Assembly (NCBI GenBank): GCA_023390955.1
Contig: JAEWBW010000582.1
Span: forward strand, 1 to 12,719
DNA length: 12,719 nt
Source of the DNA: Pseudomonadota bacterium
Lineage (GTDB): Bacteria > Pseudomonadota > Alphaproteobacteria > Rhizobiales > Xanthobacteraceae
Direction of reading: 5' to 3'
This document shows, one piece after another, positions 1-6,934 of the stretch; the first letter of the stretch is position 1, and every line of letters starts with the position of its first letter. The position numbers and the translations under genes were made by a program. The notes below the pieces were generated by a model. It worked only from the letters and a program-made list of their open reading frames with translations. It was not told the DNA's origin and did no database searches.

Positions 1-898
1 GGCCGACCTCCTTGTTGTAGCGGATGGCGACGATGCCGGTGGCGTTCTCCAGGCCCGCGGCATTGAGGATCGAGCGGCCGGTCGAGCCCGCCGACAATAG
101 CTGCAGCGGCTTCCAGCCGAGCTCGGCCACCTTGCGGATCGACTGCGACGTCGCCTTGCCGGTGGTGATGTTGTAGAACGTGTCGGCGCCCGACTTCGAG
201 AGGTTGATGAGCTGGGAGTCGACGGTCGGCTCGGTCAGATCATAGGTCTGCTCCATGATCACCTTCGCGGTGCCGCCGGCGTCTTCCAGAACCTTCTTGA
301 AGGGCCCGAGGAAGTCGCGACCGAAATCGTCGTTCTGGTAGAGGATGCCGATCTTCGCGTTCGGCTTGGTGGCAACGACGTGCCGCGCGAGGATGCGCGC
401 TTCGGTCGGATACAGCGGCAGGCCCGCCATCGTCCATTTGAACTCTTTCGGGTTGTTCCACTTCGATGCGCCGGTGTTGAGTAAGAGCTGCGGCACGCCC
501 TTGGAGTTCAGGTATTTGTGCACGGCGGTCTGCGGCGCGGTGCCGAGCGAGCCATAGAGCGCGAGCACCTCTTCCTGCTCGACGAGCCTGCGCGTCGCCT
601 CGACGCATTTCGGCGCGCTGTAGGAATCGTCCATGGTGAGGAACTTGACCTTGCGCCCGTTGATGCCGCCCTTCTCGTTCAGCATCTGGAAATAGGCTTC
701 ACCGACGCGGCCGAGCACGCCGTAGAGCGAGCCGGGGCCTGAGTGCGGCACGGTCTGGCCGATCTTGATCTCGGCGTCGCTCGCGCCCGCATCATATTTC
801 TTCTCGGCGGCCCAGACATAGGGCGCGGGCAGAGTGGATGCGGCGATGGTGGCGAGCGCGGCGGTGCTGAAATCGCGGCGCGTTGGATTCTTTGTCAT
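1..898 (-). CDS. Branched-chain amino acid-type ABC transporter substrate-binding protein (partial, C-terminus outside window)
   Basis: Periplasmic solute receptor of the LivK/type 1 periplasmic-binding family, which delivers a small solute (branched-chain amino acid, amide, urea or aromatic acid) to an ABC permease. About 299 residues are visible and no stop is reached, so the C-terminal part lies beyond base 1; the family is usually near 400 residues. The N-terminus has a twin-arginine signal: TRRDF at residues 6-10, a hydrophobic stretch, and a likely cleavage after YVWA near residue 31. The mature part opens with EIKIGQTVPHSGPGS and continues with GGINGRKVKFLTMDDSY and LYGSLGTAPQ, typical of this family. 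The start is supported by AGGGAG 10 bases upstream. The ligand cannot be told from sequence, and no permease or ATPase genes are inside the window, so the rest of the system may lie to the left. Confidence 0.9.
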   Translation of the reverse strand, partial: MTKNPTRRDFSTAALATIAASTLPAPYVWAAEKKYDAGASDAEIKIGQTVPHSGPGSLYGVLGRVGEAYFQMLNEKGGINGRKVKFLTMDDSYSAPKCVEATRRLVEQEEVLALYGSLGTAPQTAVHKYLNSKGVPQLLLNTGASKWNNPKEFKWTMAGLPLYPTEARILARHVVATKPNAKIGILYQNDDFGRDFLGPFKKVLEDAGGTAKVIMEQTYDLTEPTVDSQLINLSKSGADTFYNITTGKATSQSIRKVAELGWKPLQLLSAGSTGRSILNAAGLENATGIVAIRYNKEVG

Positions 899-1023
899 TG
901 TGATTGGTCTCCCTGGCGCGCGCATAGTGGTGGCATCGGCGCGCGCGCCGCAAGTGGGAAGACTACTCTTTGCGACGCAATGACGCTCAAATTGCCGCGC
1001 GTTTAGCGCCTAGACTCAAGTTT

Positions 1024-1950
1024 TCAAGTCTTCTCGGCGACGACGACGAGACCGCGCACGGGCTCGTTGTTCTCGTTGCGCGGCGAGGCCGCTTCCAGCG
1101 TCAACAGCTTGAGCCCGGCTTTGGCGATCGCTGCGCGCACATGATCGGCGGCATGAGCGTAGCGCAGCCCGGCGCCGAGAATTGCGCCGCTGCCATCATG
1201 CGTCTCCAGCGTGAAGGCGAGCGTGCCATTGGGTGCGAGCACGCGCTTCGCCTCCGACAACACCGGTGCGAGATCGGACAGGTACACGAATGCATCCGCC
1301 GCGACGATCAGGTTCGCGCTCGCGTCAGCCTTGCCGCGCAGGCCCTCGATCATGTCGGCGACCTCGAGCTCGGCATAGAGCTCGGTGGCGCGCGCTTCCT
1401 TGATCATGCCGGGCGACAGATCGATGCCGGTGAAATGATCGACCTGTTTTGCGAAGGCGGCGGCCGCGAGCCCCGTGCCGCAGCCGAGATCGATGGCACG
1501 CTTGAACAGCGCGGGCTTTTTGGAGGCGACGCGCACGGCGATCACCGCCTTGAAGATCAAAGCGGGCGCGCGGTAGCCGAGATCGTGGATCAGCACGTGT
1601 TCGAAGCGCGGCGCGTATTGATCGAACAGGACCTGCACATAGGCCTTCGGCATCTCAGCCAATGCTTCGTCGCCGAGCCGCATCAGATGCAGGCCGGCGC
1701 CGTGCCGGTCCTCGGGATCGCAGCGCCGCGCCTCCCGGAACGCCGCGATCGCCTTGTCGCGCTCGCCGAGCTGCGCGCGGATTTCACCGAGCGTGAACCA
1801 GGCCGAGGTGAAGTTTTGCGCGAGCTCGAGCGCCTGCTCCACGAGATCGGCCGCGGCGGGCAGGTCACCCTTGAGCTGGAGATCGCGCGCGAACTCGAAA
1901 CGACGGTCGGCCATCAGGTCGCCGGAAGACTGGAACAGGCGCAGGGGCAT
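1024..1950 (-). CDS. TPR-containing class I SAM-dependent methyltransferase
   Basis: Predicted methyltransferase of 308 residues with a short tetratricopeptide-like helical region (about residues 17-80, with alternating small and hydrophobic residues such as WFTLGEIRAQLGERDKAIAAF) followed by a Rossmann methyltransferase domain. SAM-binding motif I is AIDLGCGTG at 152-160, the acidic ribose-binding strand is GIDLSPGMI at 175-183, and a later motif is VLAPNGTLAFTLE near 237-249. The fold is clear; the substrate (protein, small molecule or nucleic acid) is not. The first ATG (1950) has no good ribosome binding site. The methionine at residue 13 (base 1914), which begins MADRRFEFARDLQ, may be the true start. 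The gene is transcribed divergently from the exonuclease-ligase operon, with only 58 bases between the assigned starts. Confidence 0.85.
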   Translation of the reverse strand: MPLRLFQSSGDLMADRRFEFARDLQLKGDLPAAADLVEQALELAQNFTSAWFTLGEIRAQLGERDKAIAAFREARRCDPEDRHGAGLHLMRLGDEALAEMPKAYVQVLFDQYAPRFEHVLIHDLGYRAPALIFKAVIAVRVASKKPALFKRAIDLGCGTGLAAAAFAKQVDHFTGIDLSPGMIKEARATELYAELEVADMIEGLRGKADASANLIVAADAFVYLSDLAPVLSEAKRVLAPNGTLAFTLETHDGSGAILGAGLRYAHAADHVRAAIAKAGLKLLTLEAASPRNENNEPVRGLVVVAEKT

Positions 1951-2008
1951 TCAGGAACCGAAAAAGTACAAGAGCCGGATGACTCGAAGAAAACGCAGCG
2001 CAGCCTAT
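1951..2008. promoter_or_regulatory. Divergent promoter region between methyltransferase and exonuclease-ligase operon
   Basis: These 58 bases separate two divergent reading frames and must hold, or overlap, the start signals of both unless transcription begins inside the coding regions. The stretch is richer in A than its surroundings (the AAAAAG run near 1961 and GAAGAAAAC near 1986), but I find no convincing -35/-10 pair on either strand. An in-frame ATG at 1979 could extend the exonuclease by ten codons. Confidence 0.35.
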
Positions 2009-3055
2009 ATGACAGATATGCGTCCGCAAGACATCCTGCTGCCAGCTGCTGCCGGCCTGTGCTGCAAGCCCGGCGGCTTTCATATCGACCCCGTGCGTCC
2101 CGTCGAGCGGGCCGTGATCACCCACGGCCATTCCGACCATGCCCGCCCGGGCCACGGCGCCGTGCTGGCGACGCAGGAAACGCTCGACATGATGCGGCTG
2201 CGCTATGGCGAGAATTTTGCCGACTCGACGCAGGTGATCAGCTATGGCGAGGAGATCCGCCTCGGCGACGTCACGGTCAAATTTCACCCTGCAGGCCACG
2301 TGCTCGGTTCGGCGCAGATCGCGGTGACCTGCAAGGACACCTGCATCGTCGCCTCCGGCGATTACAAGGACGCGCCCGATCCGACCTGCACGCCGTTCGA
2401 GCTGGTGCCCTGCGACGTCTTCATCACCGAAGCGACGTTCGGCCTGCCGGTGTTCCGGCATGGCGATGCGGCCGATGAAGTGAAGAAGCTACTGGCGTCC
2501 GTCGCGTTGTTTCCGGAGCGCGCGCATCTGGTCGGCGCCTATTCGCTTGGCAAGGCGCAGCGCGTGATCGCGCTGCTGCGCGCGGCCGGCTATGACGCGC
2601 CGATCTATCTGCACGGCGCGATGGAAGCGATCACGAGCTACTATCAGAGCCGCGGCATCGATCTCGGCGAGCTTCGGCCGGTGAAGGACGTGAAGAAGGC
2701 CGCACTTGCCGGCACCATCACGCTGGCACCGCCGTCGGCAACATCGGATATCTGGACCCGGCGATTTCCCGATCCCCTCACCGCCTTCGCCTCGGGGTGG
2801 ATGCGGGTGCGCGCCCGGGCGCGACAGAGCGGCATCGAGCTGCCGCTGGTCATTTCAGACCATGCCGATTGGGACGGCCTCACCGCGACGATCGCCGCGA
2901 CCGGCGCCGGCGAGATCTGGGTGACCCATGGCCAGGAAGATGCGCTGGTGCATTGGTGCAAATCGCAAGGGTTGCGGGCGCGGCCGCTTGATCTGGTCGG
3001 GTATGGCGACGAGGAGGAGAGCGAAGCCCCGCTCGCCGGCGAGGCCGAGGCATGA
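2009..3055 (+). CDS. Ligase-associated DNA exonuclease, metallo-beta-lactamase/beta-CASP fold
   Basis: Predicted metal-dependent nuclease of 348 residues in the family annotated as ligase-associated DNA damage response exonuclease, related to mRNA 3'-end processing factors of the CPSF/SNM1 type. Metal-binding motif II is THGHSDHA at residues 38-45. The next metal-ligand positions are AGHVLGS at 96-101 and SGDYKD at 116-121, and a late VISDHADWDG matches a beta-CASP histidine motif. It probably trims DNA ends for repair together with the ligase that follows, whose ATG overlaps its stop (ATGA, 3052-3055). That overlap implies translational coupling. The start is uncertain: ATG at 2009 (MTDMRPQD) and ATG at 2018 (MRPQD) are both plausible, and neither has a strong ribosome binding site. 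The long open frame upstream of 2009 is antisense to the methyltransferase and is not part of the protein. The C-terminal tail is acidic and alanine-rich. Confidence 0.92.
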   Translation: MTDMRPQDILLPAAAGLCCKPGGFHIDPVRPVERAVITHGHSDHARPGHGAVLATQETLDMMRLRYGENFADSTQVISYGEEIRLGDVTVKFHPAGHVLGSAQIAVTCKDTCIVASGDYKDAPDPTCTPFELVPCDVFITEATFGLPVFRHGDAADEVKKLLASVALFPERAHLVGAYSLGKAQRVIALLRAAGYDAPIYLHGAMEAITSYYQSRGIDLGELRPVKDVKKAALAGTITLAPPSATSDIWTRRFPDPLTAFASGWMRVRARARQSGIELPLVISDHADWDGLTATIAATGAGEIWVTHGQEDALVHWCKSQGLRARPLDLVGYGDEEESEAPLAGEAEA

Positions 3056-4989
3056 ACCGCTTCGCCGAACTGCTGGACCGCCTCGCCTATGAGCCCGGCC
3101 GCAACAACAAGCTGCGGCTGCTGACGCGCTACTTTCGCGAGGTCGGCGATCCCGACCGCGGCTATGCGCTGGCGGCACTCACGGGCGCACTGAGCTTCAA
3201 GCATGCGAAGCCCGCGCTGATCCGGGATCTTATCTCGGCGCGGACGGACGAGGTGCTGTTCGGGTTGTCGTATGACTACGTCGGTGATCTCTCGGAAACC
3301 GTCGCGTTGATGTGGCCGAAGCGGGTGGTCCTTGATCATCACCAATCTTTTCCGAGCCACCCCTCTCCCCCGCCCTCCCCCGCATCCGCCTTCGCTAAAG
3401 CTTCGGCGGACAAGAGGGGGGAGGAACCGACGCGAAGCACGCGACAACAGGCGAACGACACAGCTATCGGCAATTCAACACGTCATACGCCCGTCGTCTT
3501 CACCGGTCCCTCCCCCCTCTTGTCCGCCGTAGCTCGAAGAGCGGAGGCGGATGCGGGGGAGGGTCAGGGAGAGGGGTACTCAGGGGAAGGTGCCAATGAA
3601 GCGCTTCCGCCGAGCACCCACAACAACCCACCTCCCCCAACGCTGACCGAAGTCGTCACCACCCTGCGCACGCTCGGCAAGACCGAGCTGCCAAAGCAGC
3701 TCGAGCGCTGGCTGGACGAGCTGGATGAGACCGGCCGCTGGGCGCTGTTGAAGCTCGTCACCGGCGCGTTGCGGATCGGCATTTCGGCGCGGCTGGCAAA
3801 GACCGCGGCGGCCGCTCTTGGCGACAAGGATCCGCACGAGGTCGAGCTGATCTGGCCCGGGCTCGCGCCGCCTTATCTCGACCTGTTCGCCTGGCTGGAA
3901 GGCCGCGGCGACAAGCCGGTCAATCGCGATCCCGCGCCGTTCCGGCCCGTGATGCTGGCGCATGCGATCGAGGACAGCGATTTCCAGAACCTTGATCCCG
4001 CCGACTACATCGCCGAATGGAAATGGGACGGCATCCGCGTGCAGGCGGTTGCGGGGCGTGACGAGCGTGGGCAGATCGCGGCGCGGCTCTATTCGCGCAC
4101 CGGAGAGGACATCACCGGCAGCTTTCCCGATCTCGTGCCGTCGCTGCACCTGCCCGGCGCGATCGACGGCGAGTTGCTGGTCCTGCGCGACAGCCGCGTG
4201 CAGAGCTTCAACGTGCTGCAGCAGCGCCTCAATCGAAAGATCGTCTCGCCAAAACTGATCAAGGACTTTCCGATTCACCTGCGCGCCTATGATCTGCTCG
4301 GCGACGACGAGAACGATTTGCGTGAATTGCCGTTCGCCGAACGGCGCGCGCGGCTGGAAAGGTTCATCGAAAAGCTAGGCGATCCCCGGATCGATTTGTC
4401 GCCGACGGTGCCGTTCGACACCTGGGCCGCGCTGACCGCGGCGCGCGCCGATCCCGCAAGCGCCGGCGCAGGCGAAGATGCCGACGCGGTCGAAGGGGTG
4501 ATGCTGAAGCGGCGCGATGCGCCCTATCTGCCGGGACGGCCGAAGGGCCAATGGTGGAAGTGGAAGCGCGATCCGCACATCATCGACGCCGTGCTGATGT
4601 ATGCGCAGCGCGGCCACGGCAAGCGCTCGTCCTATTACTCGGACTATACCTTTGGCGTCTGGACGCAAGGGACTGAAGCCGACGAGCTGGTGCCGGTCGG
4701 CAAGGCCTATTTCGGCTTCACCGACGAGGAGCTGCTGCAGATCGACCGCTTCGTCCGCCGCAACACCACCGAGAAGTTCGGCCCCGTCCGCCATGTCGTG
4801 CACGAACCCGACAAGGGGCTGGTGCTGGAGGTCGCCTTCGAGGGGCTGCAGCGCTCGCCACGGCACAAATCCGGCGTCGCCATGCGCTTTCCCCGCATCA
4901 GCCGCCTGCGCTGGGACAAGCCGCCGCGCGAGGCAGACCGGCTGGAGACGCTGGAGAAAATGCTGAAGGTGGAAGCGGCGGAGGCCTAA
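3052..4989 (+). CDS. ATP-dependent DNA ligase with an in-frame repeat-derived insertion
   Basis: Seals nicked DNA by forming a ligase-AMP intermediate on lysine; it probably works with the exonuclease encoded just upstream in non-replicative repair. The order is an N-terminal DNA-binding domain (residues 1-90 and about 190-290), an adenylation domain with nucleotidyltransferase motif I EWKWDGIRV (predicted catalytic lysine K324), IDGELLV at 371-377, EGVMLKRRD at 481-489 and WWKWKR at 501-506, then an OB-fold region to the C-terminus ending in FPRISRLRWDK. The frame is 645 residues, about 100 longer than I expect for this family. The excess is a proline-, serine-, alanine- and glycine-rich segment (about residues 92-190) between MWPK and NNPPPPTLTEVV, and most of it is encoded by a 219-bp inverted-repeat element. 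The core motifs are intact, so the enzyme is probably active if the loop is tolerated. The Lhr-type helicase and phosphoesterase often found with this pair are not next to it here. Confidence 0.93.
   Translation: MNRFAELLDRLAYEPGRNNKLRLLTRYFREVGDPDRGYALAALTGALSFKHAKPALIRDLISARTDEVLFGLSYDYVGDLSETVALMWPKRVVLDHHQSFPSHPSPPPSPASAFAKASADKRGEEPTRSTRQQANDTAIGNSTRHTPVVFTGPSPLLSAVARRAEADAGEGQGEGYSGEGANEALPPSTHNNPPPPTLTEVVTTLRTLGKTELPKQLERWLDELDETGRWALLKLVTGALRIGISARLAKTAAAALGDKDPHEVELIWPGLAPPYLDLFAWLEGRGDKPVNRDPAPFRPVMLAHAIEDSDFQNLDPADYIAEWKWDGIRVQAVAGRDERGQIAARLYSRTGEDITGSFPDLVPSLHLPGAIDGELLVLRDSRVQSFNVLQQRLNRKIVSPKLIKDFPIHLRAYDLLGDDENDLRELPFAERRARLERFIEKLGDPRIDLSPTVPFDTWAALTAARADPASAGAGEDADAVEGVMLKRRDAPYLPGRPKGQWWKWKRDPHIIDAVLMYAQRGHGKRSSYYSDYTFGVWTQGTEADELVPVGKAYFGFTDEELLQIDRFVRRNTTEKFGPVRHVVHEPDKGLVLEVAFEGLQRSPRHKSGVAMRFPRISRLRWDKPPREADRLETLEKMLKVEAAEA
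3359..3577. repeat. Long inverted-repeat element inserted in-frame inside the DNA ligase gene
   Basis: Left arm 3359-3424 (66 bases) and right arm 3509-3577 (69 bases) are near-identical inverted copies. They share the blocks CCCTCCCCCGCATCCGCC and CGGCGGACAAGAGGGGGG, and differ by a few substitutions and one 3-base gap near the arm centre. An 84-base spacer (3425-3508) separates them. The total is 219 bases, exactly 73 codons, with no stop in the ligase frame. The left arm encodes a peptide including SAFAKASADK and the right arm one including SAVARRAEADAGEG. Composition differs from the flanking conserved ligase sequence, and the element lies where the protein has an interdomain linker. From memory, similar SAFAKASADK-like segments occur in other Bradyrhizobium proteins; that recollection is unverified. 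I could not define a target-site duplication. Confidence 0.85.
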
Positions 4990-5065
4990 GTCGCGCGGCC
5001 GAGATTAAAACGCGGTAAGCTGATTGACGCGCCGTTGCGGGTTCCCCATCTGCCCGGCGGTGCCC

Positions 5066-5071
5066 TATAAT
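5066..5071 (+). promoter_or_regulatory. Candidate -10 element (TATAAT) for the DUF6460 gene
   Basis: A perfect TATAAT lies 29 bases before the ATG at 5101, in otherwise GC-rich sequence between the ligase stop and the next gene. The best hexamer at -35 distance (TTCCCC, 5042-5047, 18-base spacing) is poor. A good TTGACG at 5024-5029 is 36 bases away, too far to pair. GAGGAG at 5087-5092 is a good ribosome binding site 8 bases before the ATG. This suggests the DUF6460-MATE pair has its own promoter rather than depending only on read-through from the ligase. Confidence 0.4.
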
Positions 5072-5100
5072 GGGGTCGAATCCTCCGAGGAGATATTGAG

Positions 5101-5406
5101 ATGGTCCAGGACGTCAGAGATTTGCCGGGTGGCCGCAGCGACGGCCTCAACCGCTTTCTCGGCGGCTCGCCGCTCGCCGTCGCGTTCCGGCTGATCCTGC
5201 TCTCGATCCTGGTCGGCGTCGTGCTGGCCGCGATCGGCTTTGACCCCTGGAATATCCTCAACAGCATCCGCCTGCTGTTCCAGCGGATCTGGGATCTCGG
5301 CTTCGACACCGTGAACTGGCTGTGGCGCTACTTCCTGCTCGGCGCTGTGATCGTGATCCCGATCTGGTTCCTGTCGCGCCTGTTCGGTTCGCCGCGCGGA
5401 CGGTAA
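5101..5406 (+). CDS. Small two-helix membrane protein, DUF6460 type
   Basis: A 101-residue protein of unknown function. After a polar N-terminus (about 20 residues) come FLGGSPLAVAFRL and a first membrane helix (about 27-47), a segment DPWNILNSIRLLFQRIWDLGFD, and a second helix preceded by VNWLWRYFLLGAVIVIPIWFLSRL (about 73-94). The FLGGSPL opening and the WLWRYFLLGAVIVIPIW block match my recollection of the alphaproteobacterial DUF6460 family. The start is fixed by GAGGAG 8 bases upstream. The MATE exporter gene begins 47 bases after its stop and may be co-transcribed, but a functional link is only inferred. Confidence 0.85.
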   Translation: MVQDVRDLPGGRSDGLNRFLGGSPLAVAFRLILLSILVGVVLAAIGFDPWNILNSIRLLFQRIWDLGFDTVNWLWRYFLLGAVIVIPIWFLSRLFGSPRGR

Positions 5407-5453
5407 GGGGCTCCGCTTTCGATGCAAATGCGCCTCGTCGGCTGCGTGGCCTG

Positions 5454-6776
5454 ATGCACGCACCGGTTCATCAGACGATCGGCAGCCGCCAGGTGTTCGC
5501 CATCGCGGGCCCTGCGATGGTCGCGAACCTGACCACGCCGCTGATCGGCGTGGTCTCGACCACCGCGATCGGGCGGCTCGACGATGCCGCCCTGCTCGGC
5601 GGCGTCGCGATGGCCTCGATCATCTTCGACTGCCTGTTCTGGCTGTTCGCCTTCCTGCGCATGAGCACGCTCGCCTTCACCGCCCAGGCGCTGGGCGCCG
5701 GCGAGACGCGCGAGCTGACCGCGATCCTGGTGCGCGGCTTCATCGTCGCCGGCCTGATCGGAAGCGCGCTGATCGCGCTGCAATTGCCGTTGTCCGCCGC
5801 GCTGTTCAACCTGATGGGCGGCAGCGAGCAGGTCACGCACGCGGCCAAGACGTATTTCATGATCCGGATCTGGTCGGCGCCGCTGGCGCTCGGCAATTAC
5901 GTCGTGCTCGGCTGGCTGGTCGGCCAGGCCCGCGCCAATCCGGCGCTGGCGCTGCAGATCGTCATCAACCTCATCAACATGGCGGCGACGATCCTGCTGG
6001 TGCTGGTCTACGACACCGGCATTGCCGGTGCTGCGATCGCGGCGCTGCTGGCGGAGACGGTCGGCTTCGTGCTCGGCGTGCTCGTCTGCCGCCATTATGC
6101 CAAGGGCAGTTTTGCCGTGCCCCGTGCACGGCTGTTCGACCGCGCAAAGCTGATGCGGATGCTGTCGGTCAATTCCAACATCATGATCCGCACCGCGGCG
6201 ATGATTGTCGTGTTCCTGTTCTTCACCGCCAAGGGCGCGCGCACCGGCGACGTCACGCTCGCCGCAAATGCGGTGCTCAACAATTTCCTTCTGGTCAGCG
6301 CCTTCTTCCTCGACGGTCTCGCCAACGCGGCGCAGCAGCTGTGCGGCCGCACCTACGGCGCGCGCGATGCCAAGGGCTTTGCAGATTCGACACGGCTGGT
6401 GCTGCTGTGGGGCGTCGGCTTCGCCGTGGCGGTCGCATTTCTGTTCGCGCTGTGCGGCCCGAGCCTGATCGACATGATGACCACCAGCGCCGATGTCCGC
6501 CAGGCCGCGCGCGACTTCCTGATCTTCGTGACGTTGGCTCCGCTGCCCGGCGTGTTCGCGTTCGGCTTCGACGGCATTTATGTCGGCGCCACCTGGGCGC
6601 GCGAGATGCGCAATCTGATGCTGGCCTCGCTCGCGATCTTCCTCGCGACATGGTGGGCGCTGCAATCGTTCGGCAATGCAGGCCTGTGGAGCGCGATGCT
6701 CGCCTTCTACGTCGCCCGCGGCGGCCTGCAGGGCGCGCGCTATCCGGCGCTGTACCGGATGACGTTCAGGACGTAG
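5454..6776 (+). CDS. MATE family efflux transporter
   Basis: Inner-membrane multidrug and toxic compound exporter of 440 residues, within the usual MATE size (about 440-460). About twelve hydrophobic segments are visible, arranged as two related halves. The N-half begins FAIAGPAMVANLTTPLIGVVSTTAIGRL and the C-half repeats the pattern around MLSVNSNIMIRTAAMIVVFLFF and FFLDGLANAAQQLCGRTYGARD. The resemblance is to the DinF/NorM-type exporters that use Na+ or H+ gradients; the substrate is unknown. I chose ATG at 5454 (MHAPVHQTIG) because the in-frame extension upstream is arginine-rich sequence antisense-like to nothing conserved and overlaps the DUF6460 gene. No strong ribosome binding site precedes 5454. 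An inverted-repeat element follows the stop at once and separates it from convergent pyrD. Confidence 0.93.
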   Translation: MHAPVHQTIGSRQVFAIAGPAMVANLTTPLIGVVSTTAIGRLDDAALLGGVAMASIIFDCLFWLFAFLRMSTLAFTAQALGAGETRELTAILVRGFIVAGLIGSALIALQLPLSAALFNLMGGSEQVTHAAKTYFMIRIWSAPLALGNYVVLGWLVGQARANPALALQIVINLINMAATILLVLVYDTGIAGAAIAALLAETVGFVLGVLVCRHYAKGSFAVPRARLFDRAKLMRMLSVNSNIMIRTAAMIVVFLFFTAKGARTGDVTLAANAVLNNFLLVSAFFLDGLANAAQQLCGRTYGARDAKGFADSTRLVLLWGVGFAVAVAFLFALCGPSLIDMMTTSADVRQAARDFLIFVTLAPLPGVFAFGFDGIYVGATWAREMRNLMLASLAIFLATWWALQSFGNAGLWSAMLAFYVARGGLQGARYPALYRMTFRT

Positions 6777-6782
6777 CTCTCA

Positions 6783-6927
6783 CGTCCCCTTCTCCCCGCT
6801 TGCGGGGAGAAGGTCGGGATGAGGGGGAGCCCCCGCAAGGACGGTGAGATTGGGATTCGTGGAGAGTCCCCCTCACCCGCCTCGCATCTTCGATGCGATG
6901 CGGCCTCTCCCCGCGCGCGGGGAGAGG
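6783..6927. repeat. Intergenic inverted-repeat element between MATE and pyrD
   Basis: Two related arms face each other. The left arm (6783-6830) begins with the hairpin CCTTCTCCCCG-CTTG-type palindrome at 6788-6813 and runs into GATGAGGGGGAG. The right arm (about 6868-6927) reads CCCCCTCACCCG, then a small hairpin CGCATC-TTC-GATGCG at 6883-6897, then the perfect 24-base palindrome at 6904-6927. The arms match in inverse orientation, with the right arm carrying about 20 extra central bases. No T-tract follows the hairpins, so they are not classical intrinsic terminators, but the element sits between convergent genes and could act as a transcription or RNA-decay boundary. Confidence 0.8.
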
Positions 6928-6934
6928 CGAAGAG

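Noticed and set aside
970..2478. A 502-codon open frame on the plus strand
   Set aside because: It lies antisense to the methyltransferase and then out of frame with the exonuclease; its translation is rich in Arg, His and Gln with no recognisable domain, as expected for shadow frames in GC-rich DNA.
3359..3577. Frameshift or pseudogene in the ligase
   Set aside because: The frame stays open through the insertion and all downstream catalytic motifs are intact and in frame, so it is an in-frame insertion rather than a broken gene.
5024..5029. TTGACG as the -35 partner of TATAAT at 5066
   Set aside because: The spacing is 36 bases, about twice the usable distance for a sigma-70 promoter.
5328..6665. 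A 445-codon open frame on the minus strand
   Set aside because: It is antisense to the MATE transporter, whose hydrophobic pattern and motifs are clear; the shadow product is highly charged without domains.
6788..6813. Intrinsic terminator after the MATE gene
   Set aside because: The hairpin is strong, but no T-tract follows on either strand; it is part of a larger inverted-repeat element, so I annotate it as a repeat.
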